In this document: positions 1 through 8,233 of the stretch, in pieces
Position numbering within the stretch: position 1 is the stretch's first letter
Layout of the letters: each line of letters begins with the position of its first letter
From: Mycetocola_B reblochoni
GTDB taxonomy: Bacteria; Actinomycetota; Actinomycetes; Actinomycetales; Microbacteriaceae
Assembly: GCF_003667525.1 (NCBI RefSeq)
Contig: NZ_RCUW01000007.1
Location: 1-64,000, forward strand
Reading direction: 5' to 3'
DNA: 64,000 bases
Program-made: the position numbers and the translations under genes
Notes under the pieces: model-generated
Told to the model about the DNA's origin: nothing
The model's input: the letters and a program-made list of their open reading frames with translations, nothing else
The model's database searches: none

Positions 1-127
1 CGAGCACTCCATGAAGCTCCTCAACGCGACAAACGAGGAGGTGGCGATCCCGGAGCTGAACGCGGCATAATCAAAGCACTGACCCGCACGGTGTTGAGGA
101 AACTCCACCACTCAGCGGGACGTCACC
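1..127 (+). mobile_element. 3' remnant of an IS256-family element
   Basis: Bases 1-70 encode the last 22 residues of a transposase closely matching the C-terminus of the intact copy ending at 58200. The next ~57 bases match that element's right end, including the terminal inverted repeat ending in CGGGACGTCACC at 127. Several substitutions and small indels separate the two copies, so they are diverged relatives rather than a recent duplication. The rest of the element lies left of the window, so whether this copy is complete cannot be told. Confidence 0.85.
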
Positions 128-192
128 TAGACGGACCCGCCCCGGAACACTCGGATCCGGGTCATTCGGGCGGGGCGTCGGAGGAGGATCTG

Positions 193-633
193 GTGCGGAG
201 CATGATGGCGCTTGATGACGGGTTGCAGCGGATCGAGCAGCAATCGCAGGACCGGTTGATCCTGTTGTATGAGGATCCGGAGACGTTCGGAGCCGGGCAT
301 TTCGCGCTGTATCCCCTACACAGCTCCTCGCCGCGGTTCGCGATCGAGGAGCAGTACCCGCCCGGGGTCGACTGGTCCGATGAAGACCGTGTCCCGGTGT
401 CCTGGACGTGGGCATCCGAAGCGCAGCTTCCACAGCCGGATGGGAGCTGGCCGTGGGTGACACTCTCGGAGGGTGAAGTCGCCTCCGCGGACTACGAGAC
501 GCTGCTGCACATCACGAGCGGGTGGGCGGACGCGCTGTGCGAGCTCATTGCGCGGGAGGAAGCCCTCACCACTGAACCCGTCGTTGGTGACGGGGCGGGG
601 CGTTCGGGGCCGGGTCGCACCTTTCTGGCATGA
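193..633 (+). CDS. Hypothetical protein of the conjugative element
   Basis: A 146-residue acidic soluble protein of no family I recognise. The open frame reaches back to 91, inside the IS256 end, but a GTG at 193 sits six bases after GGAGGAGG, so I prefer that start; an ATG pair at 202 is the alternative. The central part has alternating aromatic and charged residues (RLILLYEDPETFGAGHF near residues 20-37) and no signal peptide or membrane segment. Its stop overlaps the next start by 4 bp (ATGA), so the two are probably translationally coupled and co-transcribed with the coupling protein. The IS lies only 65 bp upstream, so the original 5' end or promoter may have been lost. Confidence 0.6.
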   Translation: MRSMMALDDGLQRIEQQSQDRLILLYEDPETFGAGHFALYPLHSSSPRFAIEEQYPPGVDWSDEDRVPVSWTWASEAQLPQPDGSWPWVTLSEGEVASADYETLLHITSGWADALCELIAREEALTTEPVVGDGAGRSGPGRTFLA

Positions 634-1175
634 CCCTTCGACGCCGTCGCCAGAACAGCAACCAGACACATTCCGTGGCCCCAAAATCGGGGTTGGTGGT
701 GCCTGCGGTGCTGCCGCAGATTCTCCTCGAAGCCGTGAACGCGGACACTCTTGTCGTGACCGTGAACGGTAACCGCCTTGCCGCTACCCCGATCCGCCGA
801 GACGAGATCACAGCCACGGTGACGAAGCTCGTCGGGCGCTTCGGATCACCAACCCGGGTGGAGGTGCGAGAGATGGACGGCAGCGTCCACGCAGACATCC
901 TTACGCCACCTGCGCCGGAGCCGCGGTCGCCGTTCGCTCCACCAGAAGACGCCGCACCCGCACTGGTAGCACTGCCGAGCCTTCTGGAGTTCACCGCGGA
1001 CGGGTTCGTCCCCGGTGAAGACGTCGCCCTCGCGCTGATCCTCCGGCACAGCTCCGCAGGCCCGACCGGTTCCGCCCGCGCGCTCGTCGACCGCGGCGAG
1101 ACCCCTCGCGCGACGGGTGAGGTGATCTTGTTGGGGCGGATCTCTGGCACCACTTCGGTGCAGCGGATCGACTGA
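630..1175 (+). CDS. Hypothetical protein upstream of the coupling ATPase
   Basis: 181 residues. A basic N-terminus (RRRR, residues 4-7) is followed by a compact alpha/beta-like domain (about 20-95) and a proline-rich linker (PPAPEPRSPFAPP) leading to a C-terminal segment. It starts by a 4-bp overlap with the preceding gene and ends 81 bp before the VirD4-like gene. The position between an element gene and the coupling protein suggests a conjugation accessory role, but nothing in the sequence proves it. No catalytic motif, signal peptide or membrane helix is visible. I do not recognise the family. Confidence 0.6.
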   Translation: MTLRRRRQNSNQTHSVAPKSGLVVPAVLPQILLEAVNADTLVVTVNGNRLAATPIRRDEITATVTKLVGRFGSPTRVEVREMDGSVHADILTPPAPEPRSPFAPPEDAAPALVALPSLLEFTADGFVPGEDVALALILRHSSAGPTGSARALVDRGETPRATGEVILLGRISGTTSVQRID

Positions 1176-1256
1176 CCGCCCGCTTATCCGCTCGCCGTCG
1201 TACCTGTTGTCCTGACCCCGCGCGTTTGTCTTCTTCAGGGTCAGGAAGGTGCCGAC

Positions 1257-3026
1257 ATGTCTGGTCCTGTGCAGGCGAAACCCGCCAACGACCTCTTCAT
1301 CAACCTCGCCCTCGGAGCCTTCATCACCGCCGCCGTGTTCACCGGGCTGCTGCGGGTGGCAGGCTCCGTGGCCGCGTTCCTCACCGGGCTGCCCGAACCG
1401 TCCGGGGGTTTCGCTTCCGGGATCAGCGTTCTTGCCACCCCCGCAGACCCGGGTGCGGCGCTTGGCGCGGAAGGCCTGAACCCCTTCGTCTACTGGGCAG
1501 TCGTCACCGTGTTCCTCGGTGCGCTCGGAACAGCGGGGTTCTTTTTGGTTCGGGCGGTTCACCGTTCCCGGTCGAAGACGGACCCGCACCGCCTTGCCGG
1601 GACGGCGACCGCGGTCGAGGTCGCCCGGGTCGCGTCACCGAAGGCATTGGTGAAGAAGGCTGCGACGTTGCGGCCCTCGCTGACCGGGACGCCGGCGCCG
1701 GGAGACGTCGGGTATCTCCTCGGCACGGGGAAGGGTGGACAGGTGTGGGCGACGGTTGAAGACTCGATCCTGCTGATCGGCCCACCCCGCTCGGGGAAGG
1801 GGTTGCATGTGGTGATCAACGCGATCCTCGACGCACCCGGCGCCGTCATCACCACCAGCACCCGCCCGGACAACCTCGCCGCGACGTTGAAGGCACGCGG
1901 GAAGAAGGGGAAGGTCGCGGTGTTCGACCCTCAGCAGCTCGCCCCAGGGCTCCCTGCGGGGATGCGGTGGTCGCCGGTGCGGGGCTGCCAGGACCCGCTG
2001 ACGGCGATGATCCGCGCGAAGGGCCTCGCCACCGCCACAAGGTTCGGCGGGGTCCAGGACGCCGGGTTCTGGGAAGGGAAGACCACCACCGCGATCCAAA
2101 CCCTTCTCCATGCCGCCGCCCTCGACGGTAGGGATGCGAAGACCCTGTATCAGTGGGCGCTGAACCCGACTCTCGCTGCCGACGCTGTCCGTATCCTCTC
2201 CTCGCATCCGGGAGCTGCGGAGGGATGGGCGGACTCCTTGGATGCGATGGTGCAGGCAGACCCGCGGACGAGGGATTCGATCTGGCAGGGTGTGTCCCTC
2301 GCGTTCTCGGCGCTCGCCGACCCTCGCGTCCTGGACGCGGTGTCGCCGGGGCCGGGTGAGGAGTTCGATCCGGAGGCGTTTCTTCTCGGCAACGGCACGC
2401 TCTACCTCCTGGCCACGGGAGCGGGGGCTGGTGGGGCGTCGTCGGCGCTGGTGGCGGCGTTCATCGAGGACCTCGTTGAGACGGCGAGGAAGATCGCCGC
2501 CCGGTCGCCCGGCGCACGTATGGATCCGCCGCTGCTGCTGGCGTTGGATGAAATCGGGAACCTCGCGCCCTTGCCCAGTCTGCCGACGTTGATGGCGGAA
2601 GGCGGCGGTACCGGCATCACCCCGCTCCCGGTGCTGCAGTCCCTCGCTCAGGCGCGGGAGAAGTGGGGTGAGAATCAGGCGAACGCGATCTGGGACGCCT
2701 CCATCGTGAAAATCATCCTCGGCGGAGCCTCCAATAGCCGAGACCTGCAAGACCTCTCCACTCTGATCGGCGACCGCGACGAGACCACCGACTCTGTCAC
2801 GACGGATGCGTATGGGGCGCACTCGTCGCAGCGGTCGATCCGGCGGGTGCCGATCCTGCCACCCGACGTCCTCCGCACGCTTCCGTTCGGCACGGGCGTC
2901 GTGATGCTCCGCACCGCCCGCCCCATCATCACCAACCTGCGCCCGTGGCCGTCCCGGGCCGATACGAAACAACTCCGCACGGACCGGGGTGAGGTCGAGC
3001 AGGCGCTCCAGGGCGGTGCCCGGTAG
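1257..3026 (+). CDS. VirD4/TraG-type type IV coupling protein
   Basis: 589 residues. Coupling ATPases of this family link the relaxase-DNA complex to the mating channel at the inner membrane. Two membrane helices are visible at about residues 12-45 and 77-101, followed by a cytoplasmic ATPase domain with Walker A GPPRSGKG (175-182) and a Walker B-like LLLALDEIGNL near 430. After it, a segment with PLPVLQSLAQAREKWG resembles the TraM-recognition/TraG-D region. The ATG at 1257 is preceded by AGGAAGG. Length and domain order fit actinobacterial element-borne versions. It is the best evidence that 1-5835 belongs to a conjugative rather than merely integrative element. The matching relaxase would lie left of the window or be the MobF protein at 36004-39516. 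Confidence 0.92.
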   Translation: MSGPVQAKPANDLFINLALGAFITAAVFTGLLRVAGSVAAFLTGLPEPSGGFASGISVLATPADPGAALGAEGLNPFVYWAVVTVFLGALGTAGFFLVRAVHRSRSKTDPHRLAGTATAVEVARVASPKALVKKAATLRPSLTGTPAPGDVGYLLGTGKGGQVWATVEDSILLIGPPRSGKGLHVVINAILDAPGAVITTSTRPDNLAATLKARGKKGKVAVFDPQQLAPGLPAGMRWSPVRGCQDPLTAMIRAKGLATATRFGGVQDAGFWEGKTTTAIQTLLHAAALDGRDAKTLYQWALNPTLAADAVRILSSHPGAAEGWADSLDAMVQADPRTRDSIWQGVSLAFSALADPRVLDAVSPGPGEEFDPEAFLLGNGTLYLLATGAGAGGASSALVAAFIEDLVETARKIAARSPGARMDPPLLLALDEIGNLAPLPSLPTLMAEGGGTGITPLPVLQSLAQAREKWGENQANAIWDASIVKIILGGASNSRDLQDLSTLIGDRDETTDSVTTDAYGAHSSQRSIRRVPILPPDVLRTLPFGTGVVMLRTARPIITNLRPWPSRADTKQLRTDRGEVEQALQGGAR

Positions 3027-3116
3027 CAGCGGGCGGGGCGGCCGGGGTTGGTGGTCGTACCTGTCTGGTGAGCCCGCGGCTGCGGGATTGACATGGAGAT
3101 GTTGGGAGATATCACG

Positions 3117-3609
3117 ATGACTATTCGCACGAAGGAATCCCTCTCGGGGTTCGTCGCGTCCGACCCGGAGCTGACGTTCACCAGCAAGGGCGACGCCCGC
3201 CTCTACGCCCGGATCGGGCAGCCGCAGGCACGGGTCGAAGACGACGGGACGTTCACCCAGTTGGAGCCGACGTTCACGGACCTGGTGATGTTCCGGCGCT
3301 CCGCGGAGCTCGCGCATGAGCAGTTCCGGAAGGGTGACAACTTCCTCGCCGAGGGCGAGACCCGCACCTACACCAGTAGCGACGGCACCGAACGGGAGCA
3401 GTTCGTCGCGTCCCGGATCGGACACGACAACAACATCACCCGCTACACCGTCGACCGCACCCCGCCCGAACGAGAAACCCCCCCAGCAGGAGGCCGCGGT
3501 GCGGGAACAGGTGCAGCAGGCCCTCGCCGAGCGCGAAGCACAGCTCGACCCGGAACCACCCGCCGCGACCAACGCTGCGTCTTTGCAGCGCGACGCGGTG
3601 GCCCGATAA
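3117..3609 (+). pseudogene. Single-stranded DNA-binding protein, frameshifted in a C7 run
   Basis: The reading frame from the ATG at 3117 gives an OB-fold SSB-like domain (LSGFVASDPELTF, LYARIGQ, NFLAEGETRTY) up to about 3475. A run of seven C at 3478-3484 then shifts the frame. Removing one C joins it to a second frame encoding EAAVREQVQQALAEREAQLD and ending at 3609, giving about 164 residues, which is sensible for an element-borne SSB with a charged C-terminal tail. As written, the first frame runs on to 3812 with unlikely composition. It could be a true frameshift, a phase-variable tract or a sequencing error. An SSB here would protect transferred single-stranded DNA after conjugation. 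Confidence 0.7.
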
Positions 3610-3732
3610 GCCGCGGGGGCGGCGACCAGCAACCCCACCACCTCCGTCTGGTCGCCACACCCGCCTCCCTTCACTTCGCCGCATCCTTCGCGGCTCTCCT
3701 TCTTCGTCTCGCCACGTCCCGGGAGTTTTCTG

Positions 3733-4419
3733 ATGACCACCAACAACCCCGCCCCACCCGGCCTGCCCGACACCGATCTGTCCGACGCGGGTTCGACCGC
3801 GTCGGAGCCTGACTTCGATGGGATTGACCTGTCCGGGCTCCCCGCAGACGTCGCTGAGAAAGCGAAGCAGTTCGCGAAGCAAACGTTCCAGGCGGACCTG
3901 GCGAAGTCGCTCACCGCGGTGGCACGCCCGATCAACTGGCGCACCCTCCCACCCGCCGACCTCGAGCACGAGCTCCTCGATCTGAACGGATGGGTCGACT
4001 GGCTCCGCCACACCTACGGCATCCCCGCACAAATTGTCCCGCCGATGTGGCACCGCCACCCCGAACTCCTCTGGGAACTCTCCGCCCTGCGCCAGCACTG
4101 GCTGTTCTGCTTCGACCCACAAGCCAAAGGCAACCAAGCCCTCGCCTGGCACCACGACTTCAGTGTCGCCCGGGAGCGATTGCGGGACTGGGTCACGATC
4201 TCCGGCACCCGCCTTGACCGCGACCGACCCACCCGCATCACAGTGTGGCCAGGAGGCGAAGCCGAAGACTGGACAGAACCCGACACCACCGAACGCCCCG
4301 TCGCGCAGCGCACGGACGATTTCCTCGCGTTCGTAGAGGAGCAGGTCAAGGCCCGGATTGCGGAGCAGGACGCGACGATCCGGGAGATCGTGAACATCGA
4401 TTGGAGCGAGCAGTCATGA
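3733..4419 (+). CDS. DUF4913 family protein
   Basis: 228 residues. The central block (about 70-165: ELLDLNGWVDWLRHTYG, VPPMWHRHPELLWELSALRQHW, AWHHDFSVARERLRDW) matches the tryptophan-rich pattern I associate with DUF4913, a family found on actinobacterial conjugative elements and plasmids. The N-terminal 60 residues are Pro/Asp-rich and probably disordered. No catalytic residues are evident and the function is unknown. The gene overlaps the excisionase start by 4 bp (ATGA), so it is probably in the same transcript as xis-int. ATG at 3733 follows a short G-rich stretch (CGGGAG). Confidence 0.75.
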   Translation: MTTNNPAPPGLPDTDLSDAGSTASEPDFDGIDLSGLPADVAEKAKQFAKQTFQADLAKSLTAVARPINWRTLPPADLEHELLDLNGWVDWLRHTYGIPAQIVPPMWHRHPELLWELSALRQHWLFCFDPQAKGNQALAWHHDFSVARERLRDWVTISGTRLDRDRPTRITVWPGGEAEDWTEPDTTERPVAQRTDDFLAFVEEQVKARIAEQDATIREIVNIDWSEQS

Positions 4420-4625
4420 CCGAACAGACCGGCGACATCCTCCCTTCACCGTTGCGGGATAGTCGTGAAATTGCGGCGTTCTTGCGGGTATCGGAATCAA
4501 CTCTGTCGCGGTGGCGGGCCGAGAAGAAAGGACCCCCGTTCATCCGGATCGGTGGCGTGACCCGGTACCGCATCGAACAGGTCGAGCGCTGGCTCGCCTC
4601 CCTCGGCACCGATGAGCACGCCTGA
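4416..4625 (+). CDS. Excisionase-like small helix-turn-helix protein
   Basis: 69 residues. The sequence SREIAAFLRVSESTLSRWR is a MerR/excisionase-type winged helix, followed by the usual PFIRIGG wing and YRIEQVERWL. Proteins of this size directly upstream of tyrosine integrases act as recombination directionality factors: they bind the attachment site and favour excision. The start at 4416 overlaps the DUF4913 stop by 4 bp, and its 3' end overlaps the integrase start by 14 bp, so all three are coupled. The longer frame back to 4245 runs through the previous gene and is rejected. An alternative role is simple repression of int. Confidence 0.85.
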   Translation: MTEQTGDILPSPLRDSREIAAFLRVSESTLSRWRAEKKGPPFIRIGGVTRYRIEQVERWLASLGTDEHA

Positions 4626-5835
4626 ACCGACCGCACCTCTGCCGGTGCCGCCGATCGGGGTGAAGGTCACCACCGATCTCGAGCACCGTGCCTCGGGGAT
4701 CCGTGCTCGCGCCCGCTGGATCGACCCCCACACCCGCAAACGCGTCACCCGCGCGCTCGTCGTCCCCAACGAGAACGCCGCCGAAGAGTTCTTCCAGTAC
4801 CTGCAGGCCTCCGCCGAACTCGGGATCGACAAACGCATCCTGTTCTCCGACTACGTCGAGATGATCGGCGACCGATGGCAGCGAGGCCTGGACCCGACCT
4901 CCACCGTCGACGGCTACAAACTCGGACTCCGCCTCCGCGTCCTCCCCGCCCTCGGACATTTGCCACTGTCGCAGATCACGGCCGGGATGATCGACCGCAC
5001 CATCGACCAGTGGGAAACCCAGCACTCCGCGTCAACCATCAAGAACACCATCGCACCCCTCGTCCGCGTCCTCGACGAAGCCGTCCGCGACGACCTCCTC
5101 CCCAGCAACCCCGCCCGCAACCGGTCCAGACGCTCCCTCGGGAAATCAGCCCTCAACCTCAAGGAAGACGACCAGTCACCGCGCGTCCACGCGCTCAAAG
5201 ACCTCGCGACCCTCTCGGCGCTGGCAGACCGATGTGGGGAGGCGCATCAGAGCTACTCCGACTTCGTGATGCTCTGCGCGCTCCTCGCCGCCCGCGGCTC
5301 CGAGATCTCCGGCCTTCAAGTCGGCGACATCGACTGGGATCAACGGATCGTCACGATCCGCCGCCAAACCTACCCAGGCGCAGGCGGCCTCGTCACCAAA
5401 CAGACCAAGGGACGAGACATCCGACACGTCCCCATCCTGCACGCGCTCACCCCCGTGCTTGAGCGCCTGACCGCCGACCGCGAGCCCGAGGAACGACTAC
5501 TGACCGGACCCCGCGGCGGGGTGCTCACTACCGCCTCCGTCAGGGACGCGACGAAGTGGGATCAGCTCGTCACCGATCTTGAACTGACGAGCCTCACCCG
5601 GCACGGGCTCCGGCACACTGGAGCAACCTGGCTCGCCGACGCCGGCATCCCGCTCCACGTCCTCCAAGGCATCCTCGGGCACAAGTCCATCGAGACCACC
5701 CGCGGCTACTTGCACCCCGACACCCGACACCTCACCGACGCTGCCGCTCGCGCGAATGCGTTCCTTGACGGACAAGAAAACGCCACCCGCGAGGCTCCTA
5801 CCAAGAACCGTCGGACAGCCGCACCCGGGCGATGA
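4612..5835 (+). CDS. Tyrosine recombinase (element integrase)
   Basis: 407 residues. It has an N-terminal arm-binding domain, a SAM-like core-binding domain (about 80-170), and a C-terminal catalytic domain with the expected residues: Arg in AARGSEISGL, His-x-x-Arg in LTRHGLRHTG, His in LGHKSIETT and the nucleophile Tyr in RGYLHPD. The ATG overlaps the excisionase gene by 14 bp. The gene reads toward tRNA-Pro about 190 bp downstream, the arrangement for an integrase next to its own attachment site. Length and motifs are intact, so it should be active. The element it serves lies to the left. Confidence 0.93.
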   Translation: MSTPEPTAPLPVPPIGVKVTTDLEHRASGIRARARWIDPHTRKRVTRALVVPNENAAEEFFQYLQASAELGIDKRILFSDYVEMIGDRWQRGLDPTSTVDGYKLGLRLRVLPALGHLPLSQITAGMIDRTIDQWETQHSASTIKNTIAPLVRVLDEAVRDDLLPSNPARNRSRRSLGKSALNLKEDDQSPRVHALKDLATLSALADRCGEAHQSYSDFVMLCALLAARGSEISGLQVGDIDWDQRIVTIRRQTYPGAGGLVTKQTKGRDIRHVPILHALTPVLERLTADREPEERLLTGPRGGVLTTASVRDATKWDQLVTDLELTSLTRHGLRHTGATWLADAGIPLHVLQGILGHKSIETTRGYLHPDTRHLTDAAARANAFLDGQENATREAPTKNRRTAAPGR

Positions 5836-5985
5836 AACGGTCGCGGATCGCAGTGAAAACGGGCTCCAGGTCCCGGCCAGGTCCCGGCTCGTCACAACAG
5901 TCGCAACTGGGGGTCTCGAAGGGCATCAGCCTTCACTGGCGGGATGCTTCCATAAACCCCTCCGAAGAGGACCGCAGAAACGACG

Positions 5986-6023
5986 AAGCCCAGGCGAGAA
6001 ACATGCTCTCACCTGGGCTTTTC
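5986..6023 (+). terminator. Rho-independent terminator between int and tRNA-Pro
   Basis: Perfect 9-bp stem AAGCCCAGG / CCTGGGCTT (5986-5994 with 6012-6020), followed by a T run continuing to 6022 on the + strand. It would stop integrase transcription. On the minus strand the same hairpin lies immediately after the tRNA 3' end, so it may terminate the tRNA as well. Confidence 0.75.
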
Positions 6024-6025
6024 TG

Positions 6026-6099
6026 TCGGGATGACAGGATTTGAACCTGCGACCCCCTGACCCCCAGTCAGGTGCGCTACCAAGCTGCGCCACATCCCG
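6026..6099 (-). tRNA. tRNA-Pro (anticodon GGG)
   Basis: Read on the minus strand, the acceptor strands CGGGATG and CATCCCG pair over 7 bp, with discriminator A at 6026. The D arm GGCGCAGCTTGGTAGCGC, the anticodon arm with loop CTGGGGG (anticodon GGG, codon CCC) and the T arm with GGTTCAAATCC are all present. CCA is not encoded. The 5' half is repeated upstream within an 80-bp tandem duplication, and an integrase gene ends about 190 bp from the 3' end, so this gene is probably the integration target of the element to the left. Confidence 0.93.
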
Positions 6100-6227
6100 T
6101 TGTTCACTTTTCAGGCTGAACCAGCCACTACCGCACTTGACCCCCAGTCAGGTGCGCTACCAAGCTGCGCCACATCCCGTTGTTCACTTTTCAGGCTGAA
6201 CCAGCCACTACCGCACTTGACCCCCAG
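6058..6227. repeat. 80-bp tandem duplication carrying the 5' half of tRNA-Pro
   Basis: The block from TGACCCCCAG at 6058 through the tRNA 5' half and about 38 bp of upstream DNA recurs exactly from 6138 to 6217. A third TGACCCCCAG (6218-6227) then diverges. The 10-bp core is the anticodon stem-loop. The pattern fits unequal exchange, or repeated integrase action, between two 10-bp cores 80 bp apart. The second tRNA half lacks a T arm and cannot be functional. Confidence 0.85.
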
Positions 6228-6245
6228 GTAGACGGTTCAGCCTGA
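6191..6245. repeat. 12-bp inverted repeat beside the tRNA duplication
   Basis: TCAGGCTGAACC at 6191-6202 (also at 6111-6122) is the exact inverse of GGTTCAGCCTGA at 6234-6245 and frames the third TGACCCCCAG core. Inverted arms around a short core resemble recombinase binding sites, but this is inference only. Confidence 0.5.
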
Positions 6246-6420
6246 TTCCTTGATTTTCCGGTCCGCTCTGCTCCGCAGAAGGCCCGTTTTCACGTCATGC
6301 GCTGCATGGTTTGCATGCATTAGGTCCCGGCCAGGTCCCGGCGCTTGATAGTCCTCCGCAATCTCATCGGGGTTACGTGGGGCATGGGAGGCACACGAAG
6401 CACCTCCGTCTGCCGATGAG
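6246..6420. other. Non-coding stretch between tRNA region and IS21 element
   Basis: No supportable gene. It holds a 21-bp sequence at 6322-6342 (AGGTCCCGGCCAGGTCCCGG plus C) that also occurs at 5868-5888 on the far side of the tRNA, 454 bp away in the same orientation. This could be an integrase arm-site or the trace of a past insertion. The last six bases (GATGAG, 6415-6420) are the left copy of the IS21 target duplication. Confidence 0.5.
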
Positions 6421-6562
6421 TGACTCTGTCACTCTGATTTGGCCCAGGGGTGTCGGTCTGATCTGGCCCAGGTTGCGACGCGCCGGGGTGTTCATGTCGG
6501 TTTGATTTGGCCCACCCCCGTCAGCGTGGTCCTCAGTCGTTGTTTCGAGTGAGGAGGGCCAG

Positions 6563-8233
6563 TTGGGGTCGCGGGTGGAGTTGTATTCGGAGATCCGGCG
6601 TGCTGCGCGGGTCGAGGGTCTGTCGGTGAACGCGTTGGCGAAACGGTTCCGGGTGCACAGGCGCACGGTCCGTCAGGCGTTGGCGTCGCCGGTCCCGCCG
6701 GATCGGAAGACGCCCGAGCGACGGGCTCCGAAGCTCGAGTCGTTCAAGCCGTTGATCGATGGCTGGTTGCGGGAGAACCTCATCGCGCCGAAGAAGCAGC
6801 GGATGACGGCGACCAGGATGCATGCCCGCCTGCTCGATGAGCACGCGGCGGACGTCTCGTATGCTGCGGTCCGCGACTATGTCGCCAAACGCCGGCGAGA
6901 GGTCCTGGTCGAGGCCGGTCGGATTCCGGAGGTATTCGTCCCGCAGTTGCACGCACCGGGCGCGGAGGCCGAGGTCGATTTCGGTGAGGTCTGGGTGATT
7001 CTCGCCGGGGTTAAGACGAAGTGCCACATGTTCACGTTCCGCCTCTCCCATTCCGGGAAAGCGATACACCGGGTCTACTCGACGCAGTCGCAGGAAGCGT
7101 TCCTCGAGGGGCACATCGATGCGTTCGACGAGATCGGCGGGGTCCCGGCCCTGCACATCAAATACGACAACCTCACGGCGGCGGTGAAGACTGTGATCTA
7201 CGGGTCTGACCGCCGGCGGGTGGAGAACGACCGGTGGGTGCTGTTCCGCTCGCACTACGGGTTCGACGCGTTCTACTGCCTGCCCGGCATCGACGGCGCG
7301 CACGAGAAAGGCGGCGTTGAGGGTGAGGTCGGCCGGTTCCGTCGCACCTGGTTGTCGCCGATGCCAGAGATCGAGTCCCTCGCCGAGCTGAACGCGATGA
7401 TCCGCCGCTGGGACACCCGCGATGAGGACCGCCGTATCAACCAGCGACGCACGAAAGTCGGCGATGACTTCGCCATCGAACGGCCGTTGCTGGGTCCGTT
7501 GCCGACAGAGCGGTTCGATCCAGGGCTGGTGCTGCACCCGCGGGTTGATCGGTCCGGGCTGATCACGGTTCGGATGGCGAAGTACTCTGTCCCTGCCCGC
7601 CTGATCGGCCGGAAGGTTCGTGTTTCTCTCCGCGCGTCGGAGATCGTCGTGTTCGACGGCCATCGTGAGGCTGCTCGGCATGAGCGGGTTGTTGCCCGCG
7701 GCGGGGAATCGATCGTCCTCGATCACTACCTCGAGGTCCTACGCCTCAAGCCCGGCGCACTGCCCGGCTCGACCGCGCTGGCCGCGGCCCGAGAGGCCGG
7801 TGTCTTCACGACTGCGCACGAGGCGTTCTGGCAGGAATCCCGAAAGGTGAACGGCGATAGTGTCGGGACCCGGGAGCTGATCGAGGTGCTGCTCTTGCAC
7901 CGCAGCATGCGCGGCGTCGATGTGATCGCGGGGATCCGCGCGGCCTTGACGGTTGGCGCGGTGTCCGCTGATGTCGTCGCTGTCGAAGCGCGCCGGCACG
8001 CGGGTGGGTCTGGTTCAAGCCGTCATCTCGTTGCACAACGTCCTGACCGTGAGCAACGGGTTGTCAGTCTCACCCAGCGCCGTCTCGCTGACCCTGCCGC
8101 GGTGATCGCGGGCCTCCCGCCCGACACGAGGCCGCTGCCCACAGTCGCGGGGTATGACGATCTCCTGCGCCGTCGCGCCCGCCCCGCTTTCGCTGAATCA
8201 CCTACCGATCGAGAAGGAACAACCGGAACATGA
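6563..8233 (+). CDS. istA: IS21-family transposase IstA
   Basis: 556 residues. The N-terminal helix-turn-helix (LSVNALAKRFRVHRRTVRQAL, near residues 19-39 with substitutions typical of IstA) binds the terminal repeats. The DDE catalytic core shows Asp in AEVDFGEVW, Asp in HIKYDNLTAAV and Glu in KGGVEGEVGRFR. The C-terminal beta-barrel region (SVPARLIGRKVRVSLRASE) is typical of the family. It overlaps istB by 4 bp. Full length with intact catalytic residues, so probably functional. The start shown is the first in the frame; GTG/TTG alternatives nearby are possible. Confidence 0.92.
   Translation: MGSRVELYSEIRRAARVEGLSVNALAKRFRVHRRTVRQALASPVPPDRKTPERRAPKLESFKPLIDGWLRENLIAPKKQRMTATRMHARLLDEHAADVSYAAVRDYVAKRRREVLVEAGRIPEVFVPQLHAPGAEAEVDFGEVWVILAGVKTKCHMFTFRLSHSGKAIHRVYSTQSQEAFLEGHIDAFDEIGGVPALHIKYDNLTAAVKTVIYGSDRRRVENDRWVLFRSHYGFDAFYCLPGIDGAHEKGGVEGEVGRFRRTWLSPMPEIESLAELNAMIRRWDTRDEDRRINQRRTKVGDDFAIERPLLGPLPTERFDPGLVLHPRVDRSGLITVRMAKYSVPARLIGRKVRVSLRASEIVVFDGHREAARHERVVARGGESIVLDHYLEVLRLKPGALPGSTALAAAREAGVFTTAHEAFWQESRKVNGDSVGTRELIEVLLLHRSMRGVDVIAGIRAALTVGAVSADVVAVEARRHAGGSGSSRHLVAQRPDREQRVVSLTQRRLADPAAVIAGLPPDTRPLPTVAGYDDLLRRRARPAFAESPTDREGTTGT

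Noticed and set aside
1635..4013. 792-residue minus-strand open frame
   Set aside because: Antisense to the coupling protein and SSB genes, with Arg/Pro/Gly-heavy composition and no domain; a GC-rich shadow frame.
6533..7726. 397-residue minus-strand open frame
   Set aside because: Lies wholly antisense to istA and has no recognisable motif.
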